Origin: Methanoregula sp.
GTDB lineage: Archaea; Halobacteriota; Methanomicrobia; Methanomicrobiales; Methanospirillaceae
Assembly: GCF_023227875.1 (NCBI RefSeq)
Contig: NZ_JALOCH010000002.1
Coordinates: forward strand, 215,748-279,747
Direction: 5' to 3'
DNA length: 64,000 bases
Below, piece by piece: positions 17,253 to 26,176 of this stretch. The notes beneath the pieces are model-generated. The model was not told where the DNA came from and ran no database searches. It worked only from the letters and a program-made list of their open reading frames with translations. A program made the position numbers and the translations under genes. How positions within the stretch are numbered: position 1 is the stretch's first letter; each line of letters begins with the position of its first letter.

Positions 17253-19316
17253 TCAGGCCTCCTTGATCTTCTCTATTTTACAGGAACAGGCCTTGAACTC
17301 GGGGATCTTTGCGACAGGATCGAGTGCATTGTGGGTGAGCAGGTTTGCTGCACATTCGATATAGTGGAACGGGATGAAGACGACACCCTTCTTGATGGTC
17401 TTGATCACGCGGGCGCCGATGGTAATCTCTCCCCTGCGGGAGATCGCCCTGACCATCTCCTTGTCCTTGATGCCCAGCGCCTTTGCGTCCTCGGGATTGA
17501 CCTCGATCCAGCCCGTTGGCTCCTCACGCTCCAGGTCGGGGGAGCGGCGGGTCATGCTGCCGGTGTGCCACTGCCAGATGCAACGGCCGGTGGTCAGGAG
17601 GAGCGGGTACTCCGCGTCCGGTACTTCTGCCGGGGGTTTCCACTCGATCGGGGTAAAGATGCCAAGACCGTCCGGGTGGGAGAACTTTTCCTTGTGGAGG
17701 ATAGGGGTACCCGGGTGCTCCTTTGTCGGGCAGGGCCAGTGGAGTGCTTCGGGCTTCTCGAGCCGGGCATAGTCCATGCCGGCATAGGAGGGAGTGACCT
17801 TGGTGATTTCCGTGAAAATCTCTTCTGCGCTCTTGTACGGGAACTGCTTCTCGAATCCCATGTACCTGGCGATATCACTGATGATCTGCCAGTCCACTTT
17901 GGCCTCGCCCGGCGGGTCCTGCGCCTTTCTCCACTTCTGGACACGGCGTTCGGTTGAGGTCTGGGTGCCGTCCTTTTCGGCATAGCAGGTTGCCGGAAGG
18001 ACAACATGAGCAAGCTGTGCAGTCTCGGTCAGGAATATGTCCTGCACGACAATGAACTCGGCATTCCGGAGTCCCTTCTCCACGTGGTGGAGGTCCGGGT
18101 CGGAGAGCATCGGGTTCTCACCCATGATATAGACGCACTTGACCTTGCCGGGCTCATCGGCAAGCGTATTGATGAGCGTGGTGACCGTGAGACCGACTTT
18201 GCCCTCGGCGAGATCGGTTACGCCCCATGCATCCATCATCTTCTTGCGCATCTCGGGGACCAGCACCGACTGGTACCCGGAGTACACATTTGCAAGGGCT
18301 CCCATGTCGCAGGCGCCCTGCACGTTGTTCTGCCCACGCAGTGCGCAGATACCCGTGCCGGGTCTTCCGAGGTTGCCGGTCAGCATCTGGATGTTTGCAA
18401 CCGACTTGACGTTGTCGACACCGGTCGTGTGCTGGGTAATACCCATCGAGTAGAGGATCGCGGACTGGCCGGACTTGCCAAACCACTCTGCCGCAGTGAT
18501 GATGTCAGCTGCGGGAACACCGGTGATCTTCGAGACGTTCTCGGGGGAGTAGGCCTCCTTCATCACGACCTCTTTGACCTTCTCGAAGTCCTTTGTCCGG
18601 TTCTTGATGAAGTCCTTGTTCTCCCAGCCGTTCTTGAGGATCTGCTGCATCATGCAGTTCAGTAATGCCACATCGGTTCCGGAGTAGAACTGCAGGTGCA
18701 GGTCGGCGATCTTCCCGGTCGGCGTGAGCCGTGGGTCGGCATAGATGATCTTTGCGCCATTCGCCTTTGCCTGCATAATGCGGCGCCCGATCAGCGGGTG
18801 CTGCTCGAACGTGTTGGTGCCGATGACAAGGAGGCACTTTGATTCGGCAATGTCTGCAATTGACTGCGTCATTGCACCGGATCCAAACGCGCCGGCGAGC
18901 CCGACGACCGTGGATGCATGGCAGAGCCGGGCGCAGTGGTCGATGTTGGGGGTTTTTAAGACGGCCCTGGCAAACTTCTGCATCAGGTAGTTCTCTTCAT
19001 TGGAGACACGGGCCGATGAAAGACAGGCCATCTCCTCTCCTTTGTAGGACTTGAACTTGGAGACGATGAGTTTGTATGCCTCGTCCCAGCTTGCTTCAAC
19101 AAACTTCCCATCCTTCCTGATGAGAGGCTTGGTCAAACGTTCGGGGTTGTTCACGAATTCCCAGGCATAGTTGCCCTTGGGGCAGAGCTTTCCTTCATTC
19201 ACCGGGTTGCGCTGCCACGGCGCAACGCCAACAACTTTCTTGTCTTTTACAACAAGGTTGAATCCACACCCCGTGCCACAATACGGACACGTAGTCGGTA
19301 CATACTTGAATTCCAT
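17253..19316 (-). CDS. fdhA: Formate dehydrogenase alpha subunit (Mo/W catalytic)
   Basis: FdhA oxidises formate to CO2 at a Mo/W-bispterin site. The N-terminus has the 4Fe-4S motif CPYCGTGCGF and a later CPKG. The predicted metal ligand is the cysteine in CARLCHAST; selenocysteine is used in some methanogens, but this is a Cys codon. Family motifs GSNPFE-like IGTNTFEQHPLIGRR, YSMGITQHTTG and GENPMLSDPD follow. An upstream in-frame ATG (19451) would add 45 residues of no family resemblance; ATG 19316 is preceded by AGAGGTG and gives 687 residues with the right N-terminus. A TATA-like TTAAATATCC lies about 45 bases upstream. Confidence 0.94.
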   Translation of the reverse strand: MEFKYVPTTCPYCGTGCGFNLVVKDKKVVGVAPWQRNPVNEGKLCPKGNYAWEFVNNPERLTKPLIRKDGKFVEASWDEAYKLIVSKFKSYKGEEMACLSSARVSNEENYLMQKFARAVLKTPNIDHCARLCHASTVVGLAGAFGSGAMTQSIADIAESKCLLVIGTNTFEQHPLIGRRIMQAKANGAKIIYADPRLTPTGKIADLHLQFYSGTDVALLNCMMQQILKNGWENKDFIKNRTKDFEKVKEVVMKEAYSPENVSKITGVPAADIITAAEWFGKSGQSAILYSMGITQHTTGVDNVKSVANIQMLTGNLGRPGTGICALRGQNNVQGACDMGALANVYSGYQSVLVPEMRKKMMDAWGVTDLAEGKVGLTVTTLINTLADEPGKVKCVYIMGENPMLSDPDLHHVEKGLRNAEFIVVQDIFLTETAQLAHVVLPATCYAEKDGTQTSTERRVQKWRKAQDPPGEAKVDWQIISDIARYMGFEKQFPYKSAEEIFTEITKVTPSYAGMDYARLEKPEALHWPCPTKEHPGTPILHKEKFSHPDGLGIFTPIEWKPPAEVPDAEYPLLLTTGRCIWQWHTGSMTRRSPDLEREEPTGWIEVNPEDAKALGIKDKEMVRAISRRGEITIGARVIKTIKKGVVFIPFHYIECAANLLTHNALDPVAKIPEFKACSCKIEKIKEA

Positions 19317-19356
19317 GTATACACACACCTCTGAATAAAAGAAAGTCCGAATTTGA

Positions 19357-19366
19357 GGATATTTAA
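19357..19366 (-). promoter_or_regulatory. TATA-like box of fdhAB
   Basis: On the minus strand this reads TTAAATATCC in a GC-richer context, about 45 bases before the fdhA ATG. It would give a leader of roughly 15-20 bases that includes the AGAGGTG ribosome-binding site. Confidence 0.45.
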
Positions 19367-19518
19367 GCGTATTGAAAAAAATGTGAAAAATGGTTAATAT
19401 TGGTGGGTTCAATAGAAAGTCAGGCCGGGCAGGGTAAAATGGTTCCACCAATTATTGCACAAAGTCAATTGGCCGGCATTTATCCGGAAACTGCTGGATC
19501 GCGGGGAGCGCATACGTC

Positions 19519-20148
19519 ATGAAACCACCCCGAATCCCCCCGCTTTTTAAGGACATTGTCCAGACCGCGATCTCTGCCTGTGACGGGCTCACCTTCACGG
19601 ATCACGCGGCATGCCCGGCATGTGGCGGCCCCCTTACCGGATATGATACAAAAAAGAGGCAGTTCGCACACATGTTGGGCGACGACGGCCAAAAGACGCT
19701 GTTTGTCAGGGTCAGACGGTTTCAGTGTCGTACCTGTAAAAAAATCTGTTACGCAGATGAACCGTTCTATCCCGATACCCGGATCGGCTCCATCATCATT
19801 GACCTCTGCATTGCATTGTCCTTGACGATACCGGTAAACCGTATTCCGGCATACCTTGCGGCAATGGGAATTCATGTAACCCGTTCCAGCTGTCGGCTTT
19901 ACGTACAGAACAACAGCAGTTACTATGTGCGGAACAATGTCCGGTACATCGAGACAGATAATATATTCGACATTCACCTGCCTCACTCCATTATCACCCT
20001 CTCAGCGCTGGCTGCAGACGCTGATACGGGAAGTTTTGTTAAGGGGAAGGAAGTGCTCGAAGCCTGTGGTTTTCCTTCCGCACAACGGACAAGCCTGAAC
20101 AGCCGCTATCGCCTGAAACCATGGAAACCGCTGTGGAAGGAGAAATAA
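19519..20148 (+). CDS. Zinc-ribbon protein resembling a transposase N-terminus
   Basis: A 209-residue protein beginning MKPPRIPPLFKDIV. It carries CPACGG near residue 33 and CRTCKKICYADEPF near residue 73, a split zinc ribbon, then a predicted HTH-like segment (IPVNRIPAYLAAMGIHVTRSSCRLYV). This order, zinc ribbon then HTH, resembles the start of several archaeal transposases, but the catalytic DDE part is absent and there are no terminal repeats. It may be a truncated or domesticated transposase, or a DNA-binding regulator. It is divergent from fdhA, sharing a 200-base intergenic space. I do not recognise a named family. Confidence 0.5.
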   Translation: MKPPRIPPLFKDIVQTAISACDGLTFTDHAACPACGGPLTGYDTKKRQFAHMLGDDGQKTLFVRVRRFQCRTCKKICYADEPFYPDTRIGSIIIDLCIALSLTIPVNRIPAYLAAMGIHVTRSSCRLYVQNNSSYYVRNNVRYIETDNIFDIHLPHSIITLSALAADADTGSFVKGKEVLEACGFPSAQRTSLNSRYRLKPWKPLWKEK

Positions 20149-20334
20149 AAGAAGTACAGGGCCATACACGGTAATTTACGGGTCTGGCGGTATTTTTGGA
20201 AATGCTGGTTTGCGGGACCATTACCAGACGCTGTCCCTCCTCATTCAGACAATCTGTGTCTTGTGGATGAAAACGGACCCTCATTCAATAAATTTATCTG
20301 TTTGCTGACAGTAACAGTCTTTAAGGTTCGTTAT

Positions 20335-20523
20335 ATGGCTGATTTAATTACCGATATCCTGATCTATGCCGGTATCGGGATCATCACCTTCACCATCGGG
20401 ATGATCCTCGGGTACCAGCTCCTGATAATGTATTACACGAAGCGGTTCATGGTCATTGCCAAGGAATGTTCAGATACAGACTCTGTCGTCCCCATGGTGG
20501 ACGAGCTCGCCAGGGAGTCATGA
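20335..20523 (+). CDS. Small membrane protein, first of a paralogous pair
   Basis: A 62-residue protein with one membrane helix (ILIYAGIGIITFTIGMILGYQLL) and a cytoplasmic tail YYTKRFMVIAKECS. ATG 20335 fits better than the in-frame 20263, since the latter adds 24 residues of non-membrane sequence. A TATA-like AATAAATTTAT lies at about 20287. It is followed directly by a paralogue sharing the pattern G-x3-(S/G)(F/Y)QL-x3-(H/Y)Y(S/T)(R/K). Function unknown. Confidence 0.6.
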   Translation: MADLITDILIYAGIGIITFTIGMILGYQLLIMYYTKRFMVIAKECSDTDSVVPMVDELARES

Positions 20524-20537
20524 ACGGGGGTACTTAC

Positions 20538-20723
20538 ATGGTAGACATTGTTAGTTACACCTTAATCAGCATCACCTGCTTCTGTTTCGGGCTTATCGTC
20601 AGCTTCCAGCTGGCACACATCCATTACAGCCGCAAGCTTACGAATCTCGTGCGCCGCTCCATATCCACCAAGACCATTGCCCCGGTCCTTGCTGAATATG
20701 AGGGGCTCAAACCCAAAAAATAA
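20538..20723 (+). CDS. Small membrane protein, second of a paralogous pair
   Basis: A 61-residue protein with one membrane helix (ISITCFCFGLIVSFQLAHI) and a basic tail HYSRKLTNLVRRS. It resembles the gene just upstream in layout and in the FQL-x3-HYSRK junction. The start is ATG 20538, with GGGGGT six bases upstream; an alternative ATG at 20520 overlaps the previous stop as ATGA and would add six residues. Either way the pair is one transcription unit. Confidence 0.6.
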   Translation: MVDIVSYTLISITCFCFGLIVSFQLAHIHYSRKLTNLVRRSISTKTIAPVLAEYEGLKPKK

Positions 20724-20851
20724 TTTTTTTCGCGGACAGCAGCAGGGAAGCCCGTTTTTTATCAGATCATACCTTTTTCCTCACCCATAACTCTGGTCGC
20801 TGGCAGGAACGTGTTATAGGCTCTAATACGAGGACAGCGAATAATGAGACC

Positions 20852-21640
20852 ATGCGCTGTATCGTCCTTGCCAGCGGGAGCAAAGGCAATTGTGCTGTCA
20901 TTGAAGGGAGCGCCGGGAGCATCCTCATCGATGCCGGGCTGAGCACGAAAGAGATGCTGCGCCGCATGGCCGCGACCGGGGTGGACCCGGACACGATCGA
21001 TGCTGTGCTGGTAACGCACGAACACGGCGACCATGTCCGGGGGCTGGACGTAACCGCCCGGAAACTCGACATACCGGTATACGCAACGGAAGGAACGCTC
21101 CGGGATTTCCTGGAGCATCGCCGGACATCGCAAAAACCGCTCCGCCACCATACCTGCTCGTATCACGAGCAGTTTTCAGTTGGCAACTTCCTCATCAAGC
21201 CGTTCGGGACATCCCACGATGCAGCAGAACCCTGCGGGTTTGTGATCAGCGATGGGGATACCCGGATCGGTTACTGCACGGACACCGGCATCATGACAGC
21301 CCCGATGCTCGGACTCCTCCGGCCCTGCGACGGGATCGTCCTCGAGAGCAACCACTGCCCGGAGATGCTCGCAAACGGCCCGTACCCCGAGTCCCTGAAA
21401 CGGCGGATCCGGTCAAAGCGGGGCCACCTCTCAAACCAGGCCGCGGCCGAATGTCTCCGGGGGTTCGGGAAGGACGTGCCCCGTATTATCCTCGCCCACT
21501 TAAGCGAGGTCAACAATACACCGGAGAAGGCGTGGGTCAGTGCCCGCGACGGGCTCGGGCTCTTCTTCGAAGAAGAGAGCGTCGTCGTCGCCACACAGTG
21601 CGGGACCTGCCCTGAACGGCCCCAAGAGTTCCGGTTGTAA
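20852..21640 (+). CDS. MBL-fold metallohydrolase (YycJ/WalJ-like)
   Basis: A 262-residue metallo-beta-lactamase-fold protein with the metal motif THEHGDH near residue 56, a further His in GTSHDAAEP, Asp in CTDTG, and a terminal His in LAHLSEVNN. The N-terminal MRCIVLASGSKGNCAVIE is typical of the YycJ/WalJ group of phosphodiesterase-like enzymes. These are thought to act on nucleic acids, but the substrate is not established. A DNA ligase gene follows 176 bases downstream, which is compatible with a DNA-repair role. Confidence 0.85.
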   Translation: MRCIVLASGSKGNCAVIEGSAGSILIDAGLSTKEMLRRMAATGVDPDTIDAVLVTHEHGDHVRGLDVTARKLDIPVYATEGTLRDFLEHRRTSQKPLRHHTCSYHEQFSVGNFLIKPFGTSHDAAEPCGFVISDGDTRIGYCTDTGIMTAPMLGLLRPCDGIVLESNHCPEMLANGPYPESLKRRIRSKRGHLSNQAAAECLRGFGKDVPRIILAHLSEVNNTPEKAWVSARDGLGLFFEEESVVVATQCGTCPERPQEFRL

Positions 21641-21665
21641 GGGCGATCTTTGACGTTCTTTAAAT

Positions 21666-21770
21666 CTGTCGGAACTCGAAGAACTTACATGGGTTCGGAC
21701 CACTCGAAACTCGAAGAACGCTGGCGCGTTCTTCTCATCCTCACGGTTCTGATGAACCGTTCGGAAATCC
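21666..21770. repeat. Dispersed modular hairpin repeat, copy 1
   Basis: Two adjacent hairpins: GAAGAACGC-TGGC-GCGTTCTTC (21713-21734) and CGGTTC-TGAT-GAACCG (21744-21759), joined by TCATCCTCA and followed by TTCGGAAAT. An upstream partial unit (CTGTCGGAACTCGAAGAAC) lies at about 21666-21685. The same order of modules occurs, inverted, at 28620-28720 and 29950-30010, with compensating stem changes. Confidence 0.7.
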
Positions 21771-21816
21771 AAACGTTAATCCCTCCCCCAAGGTAACATC
21801 TCACGAGAGAACCGCC

Positions 21817-23469
21817 ATGCTCTTTATGGATTTTGCAAAGACCTGCGAGAGACTGGAAGACACTGCCGGCAGGCTCGATATGATCGGTATCATCAGTCAA
21901 GAGCTGACGGGCCTTTCTGAAGAGGAACTGCCGGTCTTTGTCAGGTTCGTCATGGGGAGGATCTTCCCGGACTGGAACTCCCGGAAACTCGGGATCGGGC
22001 CGAACATCCTGTACGATGCGGTCAGGAGCGTTGCCGGCGTCAGGAAGACGGCGGTTGTTGACCGGCTGAATAAGACCGGCGATATCGGCAGGACGGTCGA
22101 AGAACTTCTTCTCGTCAAGACCCAGACCTCCCTGTCCTATACCGAACTCGACCTCCTCGATGTTTACTATAAACTCGTCAGCATATCGTCACGCGAAGGA
22201 GAGGCATCGCAGCGGGAGAAAATGCGCACGGCGATGCAACTGCTTGGGGATGCCCGCCCGCTCGAAGGCCGGTACCTTGCCCGGATCATGCTCGAAGAAC
22301 TCCGGATCGGTGTCGGGGAAGGAAGCGTGAGGGAAGCGATCGCAAAGGCGTTCAATGTGGATTCGGCGCTTGTGGAACACGCAATGCAGGCACTCAATGA
22401 CATGGGCGAGGTGGCACGGCTCGCGAAGATCGGGCCGGATGCATTAAAGGACGTCCGGATCACGCCGTTCCACCCGGTCCGGATGATGCTTGCCCAGCAG
22501 GGAGCCATTGCGGACATGATCGAGGAGCACGGGCAGATCGCTGCCGAGTTCAAATACGACGGTTCCCGGTTCCAGTTCCACAAGAAAGGCAACTGGGCCC
22601 GGCTCTACTCCCGCCGGCTCGAGGACGTCACGGCAGCCCTGCCGGACGTGATCAGTCAGCTGTTGAGTGCCACCGAGCAGGACGTGATCCTTGACGGGGA
22701 AGTGATCGCGATCAAGGACGGGAAGCCGATGCCGTTCCAGTCCGTGCTCCGGAGGTTCCGCCGCCGTCACGATGTGGCGGAGGCGCAGGAGGCGATCGAG
22801 ATGGTCCCAAACGTCTTCGATATCCTTTACCTGGACGGGGAGACGCTCATCGACCTGCCGTTTTCCGTACGCCGGAAAAGACTCGAGGGTGCGGTGACAC
22901 GCTACATTGCCCCGCAGATCGTCAGCGGCGAACAGGCAGAGATCGAGAAGACCTATGATGCAGCCCTTGCTGCCGGTCACGAGGGGATCATGATCAAGGT
23001 GCCGTCTTCGCCCTATACCCCGGGCCAGCGGGGAAAGAACTGGATCAAGATCAAACCGGAGGTGGACACGCTCGACCTCGCGGTGATTGGCGCCGAGTGG
23101 GGCGAAGGGAAGAGGGCACACGTATTCGGCTCGTTCCTCGTTGCCTGCCAGGACCAGGGCCGGCTTGTCCCCATAAGCCGGGTCGCCACCGGCTTTTCCG
23201 ATGAGCAGCTCGCCGAGGTGTTTGAGATGCTCAAAGAGAGCGTGATCAAAACTGAGGGCAAGGAAGTAACTTTTGAGCCGTCACTCGTCTTTGAAGTCGG
23301 GTATGCCGAGCTGCAGGCAAGCCAGAACTACAAAGGCGGGTTTACCCTTCGCTTCCCCCGGTTCATCCGGATCCGCGACGACAAGGACCTCGCGGATATC
23401 GAGACGATCGAAGGCATCAGGGCCCGGTACCAGCGGCAGGCAAACTCCGCACAGGCCTACCAAAAATGA
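21817..23469 (+). CDS. lig: ATP-dependent DNA ligase
   Basis: A 550-residue archaeal replicative ligase. The adenylated lysine lies in motif I, EFKYDGSR, near residue 249; later motifs are DVILDGEVIA (III), EGIMIKVPSSPY (IV) and NWIKIKPE (V). The N-terminal ~230 residues form the DNA-binding domain. Alternative starts at 21817 and 21826 (MDFAKTCERLE) are both ATG; the first is given. The last codons overlap the convergent nreA gene by 13 bases. The ligase closes nicks in replication and repair, and works with PCNA, the same clamp that the neighbouring NreA is expected to bind. Confidence 0.95.
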   Translation: MLFMDFAKTCERLEDTAGRLDMIGIISQELTGLSEEELPVFVRFVMGRIFPDWNSRKLGIGPNILYDAVRSVAGVRKTAVVDRLNKTGDIGRTVEELLLVKTQTSLSYTELDLLDVYYKLVSISSREGEASQREKMRTAMQLLGDARPLEGRYLARIMLEELRIGVGEGSVREAIAKAFNVDSALVEHAMQALNDMGEVARLAKIGPDALKDVRITPFHPVRMMLAQQGAIADMIEEHGQIAAEFKYDGSRFQFHKKGNWARLYSRRLEDVTAALPDVISQLLSATEQDVILDGEVIAIKDGKPMPFQSVLRRFRRRHDVAEAQEAIEMVPNVFDILYLDGETLIDLPFSVRRKRLEGAVTRYIAPQIVSGEQAEIEKTYDAALAAGHEGIMIKVPSSPYTPGQRGKNWIKIKPEVDTLDLAVIGAEWGEGKRAHVFGSFLVACQDQGRLVPISRVATGFSDEQLAEVFEMLKESVIKTEGKEVTFEPSLVFEVGYAELQASQNYKGGFTLRFPRFIRIRDDKDLADIETIEGIRARYQRQANSAQAYQK

Positions 23470-24611
23470 TTGAGTGTCCGCTGGGTCCGCAGTTCGGGGA
23501 TCAGGGTGCTGTGGGCAACCCAGGCACCCGACCCGATGACGGTGACGGTCCGGGCTACTGCAGCATCCAGTGTCGGGCACGCCAGAGGGGGCGCTGCCAT
23601 CGCCTTCCGTGTCGCCTCCCGGATCACCCAGCTCCCGAGCGGGGCCCAGTACTCGTTCGAAACGCTCCGGACCACGATCACGCGGGCGCAGCGCCGGATA
23701 CTTTTCAGGTATTCGTACACGGCGAGCCGGGCCGAGTAGTATGCACCGGTTATCGGGGAATATCCTGACTTGGTCATCCCTTCACGGTCCTGCACGATCA
23801 CATCCTCCTCCCCGCCCCAGAGCGTGTGCTTCCCCCATACCTCGATCATCTCGTACTTCCAGTCGCCCGGTACGAGGATACAGGCAATGCGGTTCCCGAA
23901 GATCTCGCCCGAGAAGACGAGGATCTCCTCAACGGGGGGGAACCGGGCGATCTCCTTTTTTAAGTTGATCGAAAGGGTGTCATCCACGGCGGTAATTGCC
24001 CAGCGGGTGGGGACAAACTTCCGCTTCCTCCCGAGGAGCCCCGCAGTCATCAGTTTCGAGATCTGGTACACGTCAACTGCCGAATCCTTCAGCGCAACGC
24101 AGGCCTCCGTTGCAACAAGATCGGTATCGGAAGTGATCCGGTCCACCACCCGCTCCACCTTTGCACTCCCGATAACATCCATGCTCTTTACCGATCCGGT
24201 CATCCCGACCGGCGCAACGGTACCGTCAAAACTGAGGCTGAACGCCACCGGCCGCTCGAAGGCGACATCCACATCGAGCGGGACCGAAGAGAGCGCGATC
24301 TCCTGCAGGTCTCCTGCAACGGCGGGGAGGGCCGAGCTCCCGCGGAGGGTGCGGGCACGGATGCCCACGATATCCTCCATGCCGAGGTTCTGCCGGATCC
24401 AGTCCGGGGGGTTGTCGGAATCGTTGATCAGGAGCGGGCCGCCCCGCACGTCGGGGTACCCGAAACTGCCGATGAAGACCGAGGGGGAACTGCCCTGGTA
24501 ACTGGCAGAGGGTTTTGCCATCGAGGCGGCCTGCGCATGGAACCGGCTGACGATCGGGCAGCGGGGGAGCCCGCACATCCCTTTTCCCTTGCACTCTGCA
24601 CACCGCATCAT
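23457..24611 (-). CDS. nreA: DNA repair protein NreA
   Basis: A 384-residue archaeal repair protein. The N-terminus has a zinc-finger-like set CAECKGKGMCGLPRCP (residues 4-18), then the NreA-type core (GSFGYPDVRGGPLL, GRKRKFVPTRWAITAVDDTL). The C-terminus ends QRTLNHFW, matching the PCNA-interaction box Q-x-x-L-x-x-F-(F/W), as known for NreA proteins, which help cells survive DNA damage. It is convergent with lig and overlaps it at the 3' ends. The codons for the PCNA box lie right at the overlap. Confidence 0.9.
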   Translation of the reverse strand: MMRCAECKGKGMCGLPRCPIVSRFHAQAASMAKPSASYQGSSPSVFIGSFGYPDVRGGPLLINDSDNPPDWIRQNLGMEDIVGIRARTLRGSSALPAVAGDLQEIALSSVPLDVDVAFERPVAFSLSFDGTVAPVGMTGSVKSMDVIGSAKVERVVDRITSDTDLVATEACVALKDSAVDVYQISKLMTAGLLGRKRKFVPTRWAITAVDDTLSINLKKEIARFPPVEEILVFSGEIFGNRIACILVPGDWKYEMIEVWGKHTLWGGEEDVIVQDREGMTKSGYSPITGAYYSARLAVYEYLKSIRRCARVIVVRSVSNEYWAPLGSWVIREATRKAMAAPPLACPTLDAAVARTVTVIGSGAWVAHSTLIPELRTQRTLNHFW

Positions 24612-24647
24612 CGGTTACGCTCCATCCGGACAGGGCGACAGGGAATA

Positions 24648-24983
24648 TTATTCGGGAAGGTGCGGGTCATGGGGAGGGAGTGCCGGCAGGCTGGTGACAA
24701 CCGTGACATGCGGCGAGGAGATGGGGGGTACTGCCTGGGAGACGTTCACAAACCGGCTCTCGAATTCCGTAAACGAGACACGCCAGCCCACATCGTAGCG
24801 GGCCCCGCATTCCGGGCAGATGAGGATCACGCTGTACACCTCGCGGGTGGACTTGACCGGGTTTGTCTTGTCCGTGTTCGTGCCAATAAACGAGGTGTGG
24901 AACCCCCGTTCGTACCCGCAGGCCGGGCAGGTATGGAATTCCGTCCCCGCTTTGATATGGGTAATCTCACCGGATGCTTTCAT
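24648..24983 (-). CDS. Two-zinc-ribbon protein
   Basis: A 111-residue protein starting MKASGEITHIKAGTEFHTCPACGYERGFHTSF. It has two CPxCG motifs (HTCPACGYE and LICPECGARYDVGW) that would bind one or two zinc ions. The longer frame from 25130 adds residues without family character, and ATG 24983 lies just inside the preceding glycosyltransferase gene, so their ends overlap by 17 bases. Role unknown; nreA follows 37 bases later on the same strand. Confidence 0.7.
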   Translation of the reverse strand: MKASGEITHIKAGTEFHTCPACGYERGFHTSFIGTNTDKTNPVKSTREVYSVILICPECGARYDVGWRVSFTEFESRFVNVSQAVPPISSPHVTVVTSLPALPPHDPHLPE

Positions 24984-26136
24984 AAAAATTCCTGAAATTC
25001 TTAACGATGATACTGTGGGGACGGGACCATATTGAGACAAAACCGCGTTCCGCAACAGAGATGATGACATCGGACGCGTTCTGCCGCCCGTTGACCCCGG
25101 CATGGGCTGCCCGGAACGGTTGGGGGACAATAGTCATAGTCTCGGCGATCTTCTGCTCCAGGAGCCCGGGGGTGATATTCCTCCCGTCGACAGAGGTCCC
25201 GGCCCCCATCTCCACGATCCTCATCGCATTGTTCTGCTGTTCGGGATGGCCCGGGTCCATGATGACAAGGACCGGTTTCTCGAAGATCAGCGCCTCGTGC
25301 AGCGTGGTAAGTCCCCCGTGCACGATCGCGATCCGTGCTGCGGCAAGGTGCTCGTGGAGGTTTTCGACATACCCGTGGGTATGGAAATTGTCCGATGACT
25401 CCGGCAGCACCGCCCCGGTATAGAAGACATCGAAGGTGAGGTCTTTTCTCCGGTCGGCAATCCCTTTCAGCATCCGGTACATCGGGAGCTTGTAGGGCTC
25501 ACCACCAAAACTGGTGAAGATCGTCTTGTTGTCATACGTGAACCGTTCCGGCTCGAAGCGGAAGAACGGGCCGGTGAGACAGTACCGCTCCTGGTCGCGC
25601 GAGGAGTACCGGATATTGTACTTGCTGACGGTGTCGGGCGACGGGTAATCGGGGATGATCACTTTGCGCGCAAACCGCAGGTAACGGCGGATGAGAATGT
25701 TCAGGACCTTCCAGACAAGGTTCGTGGTGCCGTTCGGCCCGTTGAAATGGGTCTGGTTGGTGATGAAGACCACCGGGGCACGTGCCAGCCGTGCCCCCGT
25801 GACACCGGCGTACATCGTGTCGCAGACAACGCAGTCATAGCCATTCCTGCGGACGAGCTTCTTGACATCCAGGCCGGACTGGAGGAGGTTGAAAAAAAGG
25901 GTTTTTGAGTGCCAGAGGGTCTTTTTCAGGCTGAAGAAACCATCCGTTCCCTCAAGGCAGACTTCACGATGGATCCGGTGCAGTTCCGTGCACCCGTGCT
26001 GGTCCATGAAATCATACGACTTGCCATACCCGGCATAATGGATCGTATGCCCCTGCTGCTGCATATAGTGCCCGAGGTGGAGACAGCGGGAAGCATGCCC
26101 GAGTCCTTCACCGCAGACAACGAAAAGGATCTTCAT
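24967..26136 (-). CDS. Glycosyltransferase of the MurG/GT28-like type
   Basis: A 389-residue GT-B enzyme. The N-terminal MKILFVVCGEGLGHASRCLHLGHYM is the glycine-rich loop of the acceptor domain, and the C-terminal domain has IVHGGLTTLHEALIFEKPVLVIMDPGHPEQQNNA, the nucleotide-sugar site shared by MurG and UDP-glucuronosyl-type enzymes. It probably adds a sugar to a lipid or surface polymer in the cytoplasmic face of the membrane. Donor and acceptor cannot be told. It is the middle gene of a minus-strand run: PspC-like, glycosyltransferase, zinc ribbon, nreA. Confidence 0.8.
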   Translation of the reverse strand: MKILFVVCGEGLGHASRCLHLGHYMQQQGHTIHYAGYGKSYDFMDQHGCTELHRIHREVCLEGTDGFFSLKKTLWHSKTLFFNLLQSGLDVKKLVRRNGYDCVVCDTMYAGVTGARLARAPVVFITNQTHFNGPNGTTNLVWKVLNILIRRYLRFARKVIIPDYPSPDTVSKYNIRYSSRDQERYCLTGPFFRFEPERFTYDNKTIFTSFGGEPYKLPMYRMLKGIADRRKDLTFDVFYTGAVLPESSDNFHTHGYVENLHEHLAAARIAIVHGGLTTLHEALIFEKPVLVIMDPGHPEQQNNAMRIVEMGAGTSVDGRNITPGLLEQKIAETMTIVPQPFRAAHAGVNGRQNASDVIISVAERGFVSIWSRPHSIIVKNFRNFYESIR

Positions 26137-26176
26137 TCGTGTCCTGCCGGACAGTTATGTTCTGATGGAAGATGAA

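Noticed and set aside
16438..17364. 308-codon plus-strand frame over fdhB
   Set aside because: The fdhB reading frame on the minus strand is unambiguous; the plus frame is a by-product of biased codons.
19316..19451. Longer fdhA start adding 45 residues
   Set aside because: The extra residues do not resemble the family, cover the TATA-like box and lack a ribosome-binding site, whereas ATG 19316 has one.
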